Positions 1-7,945 of a stretch of DNA of 33,898 bases are shown in pieces. The stretch covers positions 1 to 33,898 of the forward strand of contig NSIC01000006.1 of NCBI GenBank assembly GCA_002737635.1. The letters run 5' to 3'. The translations under genes and the position numbers were made by a program. Under the pieces are notes generated by a model. It was not told the DNA's origin and did no database searches. It was given only the letters and a program-made list of their open reading frames with translations. Source of the stretch: Acidimicrobium sp. GTDB taxonomy: Bacteria; Actinomycetota; Acidimicrobiia; Acidimicrobiales; Ilumatobacteraceae. How positions within the stretch are numbered: position 1 is the stretch's first letter; each line of letters begins with the position of its first letter.

Positions 1-248
1 ATTGACGAGAGCAAATGTTGATGATACTTGTGAATAGTCTCAAGAGTTCGCTGTGCTTCGTGATGCTCAAGTGCCGCGTCAGCAGTTTCGGCGACCATCG
101 CTCGCATTTCTTTTTCATGCGCTTCGCCCTCGATGAATGCAAGCTGCTCAGATGTAATGCGAAGTTCATCACGTAACTCGCGCATCGTCTGTGTGCCTCG
201 GCGCAAGCGCCGTTCAACAAAACGATTATTAAAATTTTGTGTTGTCAT
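1..248 (-). CDS. Partial small hypothetical protein, helical and charged
   Basis: The minus strand is open from an ATG at 248 to the window edge, giving about 82 codons; the 3' end is cut off, so it is missing from the ORF track. The product begins MTTQNFNNRFVERRLRRG and is rich in Glu, Arg, Ala and His with no hydrophobic segment, consistent with long alpha helices or a coiled coil. I do not recognise the family. The start codon lies only 3 bases after the 3' end of tRNA-Leu on the same strand, leaving no room for a ribosome-binding site outside the tRNA. Translation would have to begin on a processed or leaderless message, or at the in-frame ATG at codon 22, which has GAGGC about 8 bases upstream. 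It is coding rather than chance because the frame is fully open and has a neighbour-like codon pattern. Confidence 0.6.
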   Translation of the reverse strand, partial: MTTQNFNNRFVERRLRRGTQTMRELRDELRITSEQLAFIEGEAHEKEMRAMVAETADAALEHHEAQRTLETIHKYHQHLLSS

Positions 249-251
249 TTG

Positions 252-334
252 TGCCCGAGGCGGGAGTCGAACCCGCACGCCCTTTCAGACAACGGATTTT
301 GAGTCCGTCGCGTCTGCCATTCCGCCACTCGGGC
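252..334 (-). tRNA. tRNA-Leu (anticodon CAA)
   Basis: The minus strand folds as an 83-nt tRNA. The acceptor stem GCCCGAG pairs with CTCGGGC and is followed by discriminator A. The anticodon stem ACGGA/TCCGT encloses the loop CTCAAAA, so the anticodon is CAA, reading UUG. The T arm contains GGTTCGACTCC, and a long variable arm marks it as class II. The A discriminator and long variable arm agree with leucine identity. The 3' CCA is not encoded: the next bases are CAA. Confidence 0.96.
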
Positions 335-374
335 TTGCCCACTAAGCGTATCTACCAATATCTTGAGCCCACAC

Positions 375-414
375 TGTGCATCAACTGCACAATCACTCAC
401 ATTTCTTCTACGAT
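375..414 (+). promoter_or_regulatory. Putative fab operon promoter with overlapping palindrome
   Basis: A TACGAT hexamer (409-414) matches the actinobacterial -10 TAnnnT. Seventeen bases upstream lies TGCACA (386-391), a 4/6 match to TTGACA. The -35 element is the right arm of a perfect inverted repeat, TGTGCA-tcaac-TGCACA (375-391), which is where a repressor of fatty-acid genes could bind. Transcription would start near 421, leaving a short leader with GAAAGG (426-431) before the fabD ATG at 445. This is inference from sequence only. Confidence 0.4.
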
Positions 415-444
415 GTAGTCAACACGAAAGGCACCTCTTAAACG

Positions 445-1620
445 ATGCTTGCATTCACCTTTCCTGGTCAAGGATCTCAACGACCAGGCATGGGCAAACC
501 TTGGATCAACCACGAGAGTTGGGAGCTCGTCACCGAGGCGTCCGAAATCACCGAGCGGGATGTCGCCGATCTGTTGCTCAATGCCGATGCCGAGACACTC
601 AAAGACACCCGTAATTCCCAGTTGACAACTTTTGTCTCAAGCCTGATGGTTCTCGACGCCGTTGAGCGTCTTGGCTTTGAGCCGAGCCTCTGCGCCGGTC
701 ATTCACTCGGCGAATACACCGCACTAACCGCCAACGGTGCACTCAGTTTTGAAGATGGCATTCGTTTGGTCGTCGAGCGAGCTGCTGCGATGCACGAAGC
801 GTGCGCGAAGAATCCCGGTGTGATGTCAGCAGTGCTCGGCCTTGATGATGAGCAAGTTGAGACTGCTTGTCGTCGCGCCGACAGCGATGTTTGGGTTGCA
901 AATTTCAATGCACCCGGTCAAGTTGTGATTGCCGGCACTTCGGCTGGCGTTCAATTGGCATCTGAACACGCCAAAGAGCTCGGTGCTAAGCGTGTGATGG
1001 CGCTACCTGTTTCTGGCGCGTTTCATACTCCACTAATGGCGCCCGCACGCGAGAGACTTCGTGAAGCAATTGCTTCGGCAAAACCGCGCGATTCAGACGT
1101 GCCGATCGTTTCAAATGTTGATGCCAAGGCGCACGACCAAGGCAATGAGTGGACGACGCTTTTGTCGGCGCAACTTTCTAGCCCCGTGCGTTGGAAACAA
1201 TGTCTACAGACGATGTCAAAAAGTGGGATAAACAACTTCGTCGAACTCGGACCAGGCGGTGTGCTCACAGGCATGGCCAAGCGCACGATCGAATCGGCGC
1301 GAACTCTAAGCATCAGCACACCAGATGAACTCGACAAGCTGATCGAATGGATCGGTGCGTCGTCTTTACCGGCACAACAGCTTCATGAAGGTGAACATCT
1401 TTTTGCTGTTGAACGCTTGGTTGTCAGCCCTGGAGCGGGTATATTCGTGCCGAGCAAATCAATCGCCAATGGTGCGCGTATTAGCGTGGGTGATGTGCTC
1501 GGCATGGTTGGCGAACGAGAAGTGCGCTCTTTTTTTGACGGCGTTTTACAGAACTACATCAGCGTTGACGGCGAGCGATTGACAGCACATCAACCAATCG
1601 CATGGCTCCGAACAATATGA
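445..1620 (+). CDS. fabD: Malonyl-CoA:ACP transacylase FabD with C-terminal biotinyl/lipoyl-like domain
   Basis: It transfers malonyl from CoA to ACP for fatty-acid elongation in the cytoplasm. Residues 1-300 are a normal FabD: GQGSQ at 8-12, nucleophile Ser87 in GHSLG, Arg112, and catalytic His194 in GAFHTP. The usual family length is about 300 residues; this protein has 391. The extra tail (about 313-391) reads like a biotinyl/lipoyl beta-barrel half-repeat, with VVSPGAGIF, then VGDVLG, then FDGVLQ and QPIAWL. The hairpin that should carry the modified lysine (EAMKM in biotin carriers) is replaced by GERE, so the domain is probably not modified. It is the first gene of fabD-fabH-fabG-acpP-fabF, with fabH starting 13 bases downstream. 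The ATG at 445 gives the expected FabD N-terminus. The FabD call is firm; the tail assignment is by pattern only. Confidence 0.95.
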   Translation: MLAFTFPGQGSQRPGMGKPWINHESWELVTEASEITERDVADLLLNADAETLKDTRNSQLTTFVSSLMVLDAVERLGFEPSLCAGHSLGEYTALTANGALSFEDGIRLVVERAAAMHEACAKNPGVMSAVLGLDDEQVETACRRADSDVWVANFNAPGQVVIAGTSAGVQLASEHAKELGAKRVMALPVSGAFHTPLMAPARERLREAIASAKPRDSDVPIVSNVDAKAHDQGNEWTTLLSAQLSSPVRWKQCLQTMSKSGINNFVELGPGGVLTGMAKRTIESARTLSISTPDELDKLIEWIGASSLPAQQLHEGEHLFAVERLVVSPGAGIFVPSKSIANGARISVGDVLGMVGEREVRSFFDGVLQNYISVDGERLTAHQPIAWLRTI

Positions 1621-1633
1621 CCGTGACTTTTTC

Positions 1634-2584
1634 ATGCCGATAATTCCGGGGGGCGCAATCGGCGCAAAAATTATCGGCTGGGGCACTTCGTTGCCGCCAA
1701 AAGTCGTCACCAACGACGACCTATCAAAAACAATGGACACCTCAGATGAATGGATTCGTGAACGCACTGGCATCGAGCGTCGACATATTGGCGGCACGAC
1801 TGCAAGTTTGTCGATCGAGTCAGGCCGAAAAGCAATCGAAATGTCGGGCATTGATCCGTTGTCTATTGACGCGCTAGTTCTATCGACGACGACACCCGAC
1901 AGAACGGTGCCAGCAACAAGTGCCACCGTGCAACACGGTCTTGGTCTGCGATGCGGCGCATTTGACGTCAACGCAGCATGTTCGGGTTTCGTCTATGCAC
2001 TCATCACCGGTCACGGCCTCGTAGCGATGGGTATGAAACGAATTTTAGTGATCGGCACCGACACACTTTCACGCATTACCGATTGGACAGATCGCAACAC
2101 TGCGATCTTGTTCGCTGACGGTTCTGGCGCCGCAGTCATCGAAGCCACTAGCGGTCCTGGTCAATTACTCGGCTGGGACTTTGACGCTGATGGTTCACTC
2201 GAAGATCTTCTTTACGCGGAAATCGGGGGCACTTTACACATGGAAGGTAAAGAGGTCTTCCGTCGTGCCGTGCGCATCATGGTCGAATCTGCTGAAAAAT
2301 CTATCAAAGCAGCGGGTCTTACGACGAATGAAATTAATTTGGTTGTCCCCCATCAGGCGAACCTTCGCATAATTGAGGCTGCTTGCAAACGACTTGACAT
2401 TCCGATGAGCAAAACTTCGGTCGTTTTGAACGAGACAGGCAATACATCATCGGCGTCAATTCCATTAGCCCTGTTCGATGCAGTTGACCGGGGTCGCGTT
2501 AAGTCTGGCGACAACGTTTTGCTCGTTGGTTTTGGTGCCGGAATGACAGCCGCGAGCGCCGTCATAAAATGGAATCAATCATGA
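1634..2584 (+). CDS. fabH: Beta-ketoacyl-ACP synthase III (FabH)
   Basis: It condenses an acyl-CoA primer with malonyl-ACP to start fatty-acid synthesis. At 316 residues it has the normal family length. The catalytic triad is visible: Cys116 in NAACSG, His240 in VPHQAN, and Asn270 in NETGNTSSAS. The N-terminal block SDEWIRERTGI is also typical of FabH. The ATG at 1634 lies 13 bases after the fabD stop. Its stop codon overlaps the fabG start as ATGA at 2581, which indicates translational coupling within the operon. Confidence 0.97.
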   Translation: MPIIPGGAIGAKIIGWGTSLPPKVVTNDDLSKTMDTSDEWIRERTGIERRHIGGTTASLSIESGRKAIEMSGIDPLSIDALVLSTTTPDRTVPATSATVQHGLGLRCGAFDVNAACSGFVYALITGHGLVAMGMKRILVIGTDTLSRITDWTDRNTAILFADGSGAAVIEATSGPGQLLGWDFDADGSLEDLLYAEIGGTLHMEGKEVFRRAVRIMVESAEKSIKAAGLTTNEINLVVPHQANLRIIEAACKRLDIPMSKTSVVLNETGNTSSASIPLALFDAVDRGRVKSGDNVLLVGFGAGMTAASAVIKWNQS

Positions 2585-3285
2585 GTCGAGTCGTCTTAAT
2601 AACTGGAGGTGCCAAAGGCATCGGTCTTGCCTGCGCTCAACATTTTGCGAAACTCGGCGACAAGGTTGCGATTACATACAACAGCACAAAACCGACCGAC
2701 GATTTTTTCGCCGTCAAGTGCGATGTCACATCTCAAACCGAAGTCGACGCAGCCTTCGCCGCAATCGAAGAAAAACTCGGACCTGTGCAAGTGCTCGTCT
2801 CAAATGCAGGTATCACTAAAGATCAGTTGCTTTTGCGTATGAGCGAAGCTGATTTTTCGTCGGTGATCGACGCCAACCTCACTGGCGCATATCGAGTTTG
2901 CAAACGAGCCACACAGAGCATGCTCCGCGCGCGTTCGGGTCGCATCATTTTGATGTCCTCAGTCGTTGGCCTACTCGGTTCGGCAGGTCAAGCCAACTAT
3001 GCAGCATCAAAAGCCGGGCTTGTAGGTTTCGCGCGATCATTGGCTCGCGAACTCGGCTCGCGAACGATCACCGTGAATGTCGTCGCACCTGGCCCAGTTG
3101 AAACTGACATGACAGCAGCGCTTACACAAGAACAACGCGACAACATGCTTAACGCTGTGCCACTCGGTCGAATGGCGACAGCGCAAGAAATCGCCTCGGT
3201 TGTTGTATTTCTCGCCTCGCAAGATGCTGGCTATATAACTGGTGCCGTAATCCCAGTCGATGGCGGTCTCGGCATGGGACACTAG
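2581..3285 (+). CDS. fabG: 3-oxoacyl-ACP reductase FabG
   Basis: A short-chain dehydrogenase that reduces 3-oxoacyl-ACP with NADPH in each elongation cycle. Counting from the ATG at 2581, the dinucleotide motif TGGAKGIG lies at 8-15, NAG at 75-77, and the catalytic Ser127, Tyr140 and Lys144 in SSVVGLLGSAGQANYAASK. The ORF track starts at 2569 (four residues earlier). I prefer 2581 because its ATG overlaps the fabH stop as ATGA and because MSRVVLITGG is the usual FabG beginning. That gives 234 residues, normal for the family. The position between fabH and acpP supports FabG rather than another SDR. Confidence 0.95.
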   Translation: MSRVVLITGGAKGIGLACAQHFAKLGDKVAITYNSTKPTDDFFAVKCDVTSQTEVDAAFAAIEEKLGPVQVLVSNAGITKDQLLLRMSEADFSSVIDANLTGAYRVCKRATQSMLRARSGRIILMSSVVGLLGSAGQANYAASKAGLVGFARSLARELGSRTITVNVVAPGPVETDMTAALTQEQRDNMLNAVPLGRMATAQEIASVVVFLASQDAGYITGAVIPVDGGLGMGH

Positions 3286-3294
3286 ACTTATTAC

Positions 3295-3534
3295 ATGGAC
3301 CAACAACTTTTTGATCGTTTTAAAAAATGTGCAGTGGATGTACTGGCAGTTGATGCGGCCAAGATCACAATGGAAGCCAGCTTCAAAGACGATCTTGGCT
3401 CAGACAGTCTCGACTTGGTCGAATTCGTAATGGCCCTTGAAGAAGAGTTCGGCATCACAGTGCCTGAAAGCGATCTAGAAGGCGTTGACACTGTGGGCAA
3501 GGCCTTCAACCTCGTAACCACAAAAGTTTCTTGA
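3295..3534 (+). CDS. acpP: Acyl carrier protein
   Basis: A small acidic four-helix carrier of 79 residues. The phosphopantetheine attachment site is Ser38 in GSDSLDLVE, followed by the conserved acidic helix II (ALEEEFGI). It carries growing acyl chains between the neighbouring FabD, FabH, FabG and FabF. The gene begins 9 bases after the fabG stop and ends 22 bases before fabF. No strong Shine-Dalgarno is visible, and expression is presumably as part of the fab operon. Confidence 0.97.
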   Translation: MDQQLFDRFKKCAVDVLAVDAAKITMEASFKDDLGSDSLDLVEFVMALEEEFGITVPESDLEGVDTVGKAFNLVTTKVS

Positions 3535-3556
3535 TTTCTAACCTGCTCTAACTTTC

Positions 3557-4744
3557 ATGCAGGGTGCAGGTCATCGAGTTGCAATAACTGGCTACGGCGT
3601 AGTCGCGCCGTGCGGTATCGGTAAGCAAAACTTCTGGCAAGGACTTCTTGGCGCAGGCATTTCAGGCAGCCATACAGTACAAATCGAAAACTGGGATCCA
3701 TCGCCATATTTCGCGGGCCCAAAAGAGGCTCGCCGTTCTGACCGTTGCGAACAATACGCATTGGCCGCCGCATCAGAGGCACTAGCACAATCAGGATCAC
3801 TGCCCTACGACGCGACTCGCATCGGCACGATATTTGGCACCGGCATTGGCGGTTTGCGCACTCTCGAAGAACAAGTCATCGTTCGATTCGAAAAAGGCGA
3901 ACGCCGCGTCTCCCCGTTCTTGGTGCCAATGATGATGTCAAATGCATCGGGTGCAGCAATTTCGATGCGTTATGGTTTTCAGGGTCCTGCCGAAACTATC
4001 TGTACTGCATGCGCTGCAGCGACACACGCTCTTGGTTATGCCGCCCGACTCGTGGCCTGGGGTCGATGCGATGCGGTTATCTCTGGTGGCGCCGAATCTG
4101 CCGCGACGATCACTGCCGTTGCTGGTTTTGTAAACATGACAGCATTGTCAACGACAAAAGTAAGCAAACCGTTTGATGCAACGCGCGACGGTTTCATTTT
4201 CGGCGAAGGTGCCGCAGTTTTTGTTCTCGAGCGATTAGATCTAGCGCTAGCACGCAATGCAACAATTTACGGAGAAATCTTGGGCGCTGGCAGCAACGCC
4301 GATGCACACCATATAACCGCGCCGTCTCCTGGCGGCGTAGGTGCGATCGCGTGCATGAAACTTGCACTCGATGACGCTGGTCTTTCGCCGAGCGACATCA
4401 AACAGGTAAATGCTCACGGCACATCGACACCGCTTAATGACGCTGCCGAGGCAAGTGCAGTCACAGCGGTATTTGGTGCAACAAAACCACCCATGACCTC
4501 AATCAAGGGTGTGACTGGACACCCACTCGGCGCTGCAGGCGCTCTTGAGGCGGCAGCTGTTTTGCTTTCGTTCGAACACAAGTTGATTCCTCCGACTGCA
4601 AACACGACGGTTGTTGATCCTGGGATGTCAGGCGTTGATATCGTCACCGGCAAAGCGCGTGCTTGGCAACCGGGGCCAACGATTTCAAATAACTTTGGCT
4701 TCGGTGGCCACAACGGCTCGATAATTATCGCGCCACACCCTTAA
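3557..4744 (+). CDS. fabF: Beta-ketoacyl-ACP synthase II (FabF)
   Basis: It elongates acyl-ACP with malonyl-ACP. At 395 residues it has the normal length. The active site is Cys152 (TACAA, where TACSA is more common), His287 in NAHGTSTPLND, Lys317 and His322 in IKGVTGHPLGAAGA. The C-terminal NNFGFGGHN motif is intact. It is the last gene of the + strand fab operon. Only 24 bases separate it from the converging fabZ, with a hairpin between. A KasA/KasB-type or FabB role cannot be separated from FabF by motif alone. Confidence 0.95.
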   Translation: MQGAGHRVAITGYGVVAPCGIGKQNFWQGLLGAGISGSHTVQIENWDPSPYFAGPKEARRSDRCEQYALAAASEALAQSGSLPYDATRIGTIFGTGIGGLRTLEEQVIVRFEKGERRVSPFLVPMMMSNASGAAISMRYGFQGPAETICTACAAATHALGYAARLVAWGRCDAVISGGAESAATITAVAGFVNMTALSTTKVSKPFDATRDGFIFGEGAAVFVLERLDLALARNATIYGEILGAGSNADAHHITAPSPGGVGAIACMKLALDDAGLSPSDIKQVNAHGTSTPLNDAAEASAVTAVFGATKPPMTSIKGVTGHPLGAAGALEAAAVLLSFEHKLIPPTANTTVVDPGMSGVDIVTGKARAWQPGPTISNNFGFGGHNGSIIIAPHP

Positions 4745-4759
4745 GCGCCACGGAACACG

Positions 4760-4781
4760 CGTCGATGCTCACGCATCGACG
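4760..4781. terminator. Hairpin between converging fabF and fabZ
   Basis: A perfect 9-bp inverted repeat CGTCGATGC-tcac-GCATCGACG. It lies 16 bases after the fabF stop and overlaps the last codons of fabZ; the fabZ TGA stop (4769-4771) sits in the loop. Neither side has a T-tract, so if it terminates transcription it does so without the classic U-run. Its position and symmetry suggest a two-way terminator. Confidence 0.5.
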
Positions 4782-5224
4782 ATGACAAATAACAATTCGC
4801 ACTCGCAAGCAATTTCGCCGTTGACTTTGGCGACACCTGTGCCTTTGCCCGCTCGTGCCGACATGCGACCGAGTTGCACTGACATCTCAAGCACATCACC
4901 TGGCGAAATCTGACGCCGAAACCGCGCGCCATCGAGACCGCCGAAAAGTGGCAGTTTGCCTTTGAATTTTTCTTCGCTCAAAATCGCGCACGCCCCTACT
5001 TGAGCGATCGCCTCGCAAATCAACACACCAGGCAACGTCGGTCGACCCGGAAAGTGTCCTTTGAAAAATTCTTCGTCACCGGTCAAGCGCCAAAGACCTG
5101 CCGCGCTTTGTCCTGGCACCAATGCGACTAGTTCATCGACGAACAAAAACGGCGCACGATGCGGTATCAAGTCGCTCGGTTTTGGCAGCGAGAACTCCGG
5201 CGATTTATCGCTCGATTTCAACAT
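4769..5224 (-). CDS. fabZ: 3-hydroxyacyl-ACP dehydratase FabZ
   Basis: A hot-dog-fold enzyme that dehydrates 3-hydroxyacyl-ACP to trans-2-enoyl-ACP. At 151 residues it is of normal length. The catalytic His57 lies in GHFPGRP and Glu71 in LICEAIAQ; PHRAPFLFVD near residue 21 is the FabZ N-terminal signature. It follows trpA by 9 bases on the same strand, so it is transcribed with the trp genes rather than with the converging fab operon next door. Confidence 0.95.
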   Translation of the reverse strand: MLKSSDKSPEFSLPKPSDLIPHRAPFLFVDELVALVPGQSAAGLWRLTGDEEFFKGHFPGRPTLPGVLICEAIAQVGACAILSEEKFKGKLPLFGGLDGARFRRQISPGDVLEMSVQLGRMSARAGKGTGVAKVNGEIACECELLFVIVDA

Positions 5225-5233
5225 GGCAACAAT

Positions 5234-6040
5234 TTAGCGTTTTGACACAACCGGGCTGTCAATCGCTGCACGAACCTCAGCAACATAGTTTGCAACAGAG
5301 TCAGCCCCTTCTTCGAGCAATCGTCGCACAACTGATGCACCTTGAATCACGCCGTCAGCAACAGAACAAGCCTGTTTGGCCTGCTCGGCGTTCGAAACGC
5401 CGACACCGACCAAGACCGGCATGTCGGTGATTTTCTTCAATCGCGTGGCCATCGCTACCGCGGTCGTTGCGAGTTCTGCCCGCTCGCCCGTAACGCCCAG
5501 CAAACCGACGGCATAGACGAAACCGCGCGCACGATCAATAACTCGTGGCAGTCGCTCATCGGGTGCGGTTGGCGCCGCCAACATCACCGTTTCTATCAGC
5601 GCTTTATCTGCCGCGACTGCCCACTGCGCCGATTCTTCGAGCGGAAGATCTGGCACGATTGCCGCAACTACCCCAGATTCACGAAGTGAGTTCGCAAATC
5701 GATCATGACCCGCTCGAAAAACGGTGTTGTAATAACACATAACTATTAACGGCACATCAACATCAACAGAGCGCAGTTCGTGCAAAATCGAAGTCGGCGT
5801 CGCACCATCACGAAGTGCTTTCTCTGAAGCCATCTGAATTATCGGTCCATCCATCACCGGATCAGAAAAAGGAATGCCAACCTCAATCGCATCTGCGCCA
5901 TTGGCTGCTGCTCCGCGAATCGCATCAATCCAACCAGCTAGACCACCCGTTATATAAGGAACAAGAATCTTGCGACCAAGTTTTCGAGATTCGCGCAACC
6001 GCGTCTCAAGTGCGCCCGGGTTATGCGTTGCAATCTTCAT
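5234..6040 (-). CDS. trpA: Tryptophan synthase alpha chain
   Basis: It cleaves indole-3-glycerol phosphate to indole and glyceraldehyde-3-phosphate, passing indole to TrpB. The TIM-barrel motif IEVGIPFSDPVMDGP carries the catalytic Glu and Asp (residues 53 and 64 from this start). The ORF track begins one codon earlier at a GTG (6043); the ATG at 6040 is preferred because the AGGG element abuts the GTG. The choice is not decisive. The product is 268 residues, the normal length. The gene starts 12 bases after the trpB stop and is followed by fabZ. Confidence 0.96.
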   Translation of the reverse strand: MKIATHNPGALETRLRESRKLGRKILVPYITGGLAGWIDAIRGAAANGADAIEVGIPFSDPVMDGPIIQMASEKALRDGATPTSILHELRSVDVDVPLIVMCYYNTVFRAGHDRFANSLRESGVVAAIVPDLPLEESAQWAVAADKALIETVMLAAPTAPDERLPRVIDRARGFVYAVGLLGVTGERAELATTAVAMATRLKKITDMPVLVGVGVSNAEQAKQACSVADGVIQGASVVRRLLEEGADSVANYVAEVRAAIDSPVVSKR

Positions 6041-6052
6041 CACCCTATTTGA

Positions 6053-7243
6053 TCAATCCAACTCGTCGCCAAGAATCGTCATCATCTGCGCAACATCTTT
6101 GTCGCCGCGACCTGACAAGTTCATCAAAACTGTTTGACCTTGAATATTTGGCGCCTCTTTGGCGATCCATGCAACAGCATGAGCGCATTCAAGTGCAGGA
6201 ATAATGCCCTCGGTGCGTGCCAACAACTTAAAACCCTCGATCACTTCTTGATCGTTCACGCTTGGATATTCGGCGCGACCGACAGACGCAAGATACGAAT
6301 GCTCTGGTCCTACGCCTGGATAATCGAGACCCGCACTGATCGAGTGCGCTTCTTGTACTTGACCATATTCGTCTTGCATTAAATAACTTTTCATGCCGTG
6401 CACGACACCTGGAGTACCTCGACCAACTGCTGCGCCGCCCGCAGGCTCGACACCGACTAATCGTGTTTTAGCATCGACGAAGCCAGAAAAAATACCCATC
6501 GCGTTCGAGCCACCACCAACGCATGCAACAACAACATTTGGGTCTGTACCGCCGCACATTTCTTGAAATTGCTTGCGCGCTTCTTTGCCGATCACACTTT
6601 GAAATTGACGAACCATAAATGGATACGGATGCGGCCCCATGACAGAACCGATGCAGTAGTAACTAGTTTCGACACTCGCCACCCAATCTCGCATCGCTTC
6701 ATTGACCGCATCTTTTAGAGTGCGACTGCCTGAATTCGCCGCTTCAACCGTCGCCCCGAGAAGTTTCATTCGAAAGACATTCAAAGACTGACGCTCAACA
6801 TCAACAGCGCCCATGTAAACCTTGCATTCAAGACCAAGCAGCGCTGCTGCCGTAGCAGCCGCGACACCATGCTGACCTGCGCCAGTCTCGGCGATAATTC
6901 GCTTCTTGCCCATTCGCTTGGCGAGCAGTGCTTGACCCAGCACGCTATTAATTTTGTGCGAGCCAGTGTGATTGAGATCTTCGCGTTTTAATATCAATCG
7001 AATGCCGAGCTGTGCACCAAGATTGTGGCACTCGGTCAAAATCGACGGACGACCCGCATATTCGCGCAACAGATCATCGAGTTCGGTTCTGAAAAGCGAA
7101 TCGTTCCACGCATCGTTGAACGCCCGCTCGAGTTCTTCGCAGGCTGGCACCAAAGTCTCCGGCACAAATCGACCGCCAAATTCACCAAACCGACCGTCGG
7201 CACCTGGCGTCAACAACTCACTCGGTACAGGTTTAGCGTTCAT
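6053..7243 (-). CDS. trpB: Tryptophan synthase beta chain
   Basis: A PLP enzyme that joins indole and serine to give tryptophan, in complex with TrpA. At 396 residues it has the normal TrpB1 length. The PLP lysine is Lys97 in HTGSHKIN, the catalytic Glu119 is in AETGAGQHG, and the phosphate loop GGGSNA is at 243-248. The N-terminal [10 protein letters not shown] signature is present. It is preceded by trpF with a 30-base gap and followed by trpA with a 9-12 base gap. Confidence 0.97.
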   Translation of the reverse strand: MNAKPVPSELLTPGADGRFGEFGGRFVPETLVPACEELERAFNDAWNDSLFRTELDDLLREYAGRPSILTECHNLGAQLGIRLILKREDLNHTGSHKINSVLGQALLAKRMGKKRIIAETGAGQHGVAAATAAALLGLECKVYMGAVDVERQSLNVFRMKLLGATVEAANSGSRTLKDAVNEAMRDWVASVETSYYCIGSVMGPHPYPFMVRQFQSVIGKEARKQFQEMCGGTDPNVVVACVGGGSNAMGIFSGFVDAKTRLVGVEPAGGAAVGRGTPGVVHGMKSYLMQDEYGQVQEAHSISAGLDYPGVGPEHSYLASVGRAEYPSVNDQEVIEGFKLLARTEGIIPALECAHAVAWIAKEAPNIQGQTVLMNLSGRGDKDVAQMMTILGDELD

Positions 7244-7273
7244 GAAGACTAAATGTATCCTGAAACACTGCTA

Positions 7274-7945
7274 CTACGCCTCCCAATTAAAGGGCTGACT
7301 ATCGCCTTTTGTTTTCTCGTTTTCTCTGATCTGGTCTAAGTCTTCAAATGCTGCGCGGGCATTCTCGATAAATCGTTTCAATTTGATCGGATCTTTATAA
7401 CCGTGACTCTTCTCAACTCCCGACGAAACATCGACGCCCCATGGTGCCACCTGGGTAATCGCCACCGCTACATTTTCGTCAGTCAGCCCACCTGCCAACA
7501 AAACTCGAACCGTATTAGGTATTTGACTGAGCAATTCATGATCATAAGTTGAACCAGAACCTGGTATCGGTGAGTCAACCAAAATGAGGTTCGTCAAATA
7601 ATCGTCCGCGTTTTGCGCTTCTACCGAGCCAGCGACGACTGCCTTGACAACCCAATTGATCTCAACCATAACTTCGGCAACATTTGCGGCCGACTCATGG
7701 CCGTGAAGTTGCGCGCCGAATAAACCCGCCTCGCGCACTGTGTCGATGACTCGTTGCGGGTGTTCGTCACGAAACACACCTACAGTCAGAACATTTTGTG
7801 GCAAGCGTCGCACGATTTCTTTTACCCGTTGAGGCGCAACTTGTCGAGGCGACGGAGCAAAAATAAAGCCGAGCGCGTCAGCGCCAAGGGCGACTGCCAA
7901 CAAAGCATCTTGCTCGTTGGTTATGCCACAAATCTTGATGAACAT
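7274..7945 (-). CDS. trpF: Phosphoribosylanthranilate isomerase
   Basis: It isomerises phosphoribosyl anthranilate to CdRP in tryptophan synthesis. The protein has 223 residues. The general base Cys6 is in KICGITN, the general acid Asp124 in ILVDSPIPGSG, and the phosphate-binding LAGGL plus GVDVSSGVE lie near the C-terminus. The ATG at 7945 overlaps the trpC stop by one base (TGATG), indicating coupled translation. A charged tail of about 20 residues follows the barrel. Confidence 0.95.
   Translation of the reverse strand: MFIKICGITNEQDALLAVALGADALGFIFAPSPRQVAPQRVKEIVRRLPQNVLTVGVFRDEHPQRVIDTVREAGLFGAQLHGHESAANVAEVMVEINWVVKAVVAGSVEAQNADDYLTNLILVDSPIPGSGSTYDHELLSQIPNTVRVLLAGGLTDENVAVAITQVAPWGVDVSSGVEKSHGYKDPIKLKRFIENARAAFEDLDQIRENEKTKGDSQPFNWEA

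Noticed and set aside
133-345. ORF-track 70-residue ORF on + strand
   Set aside because: It runs antisense through tRNA-Leu and the partial minus-strand gene, and has no recognisable protein pattern.
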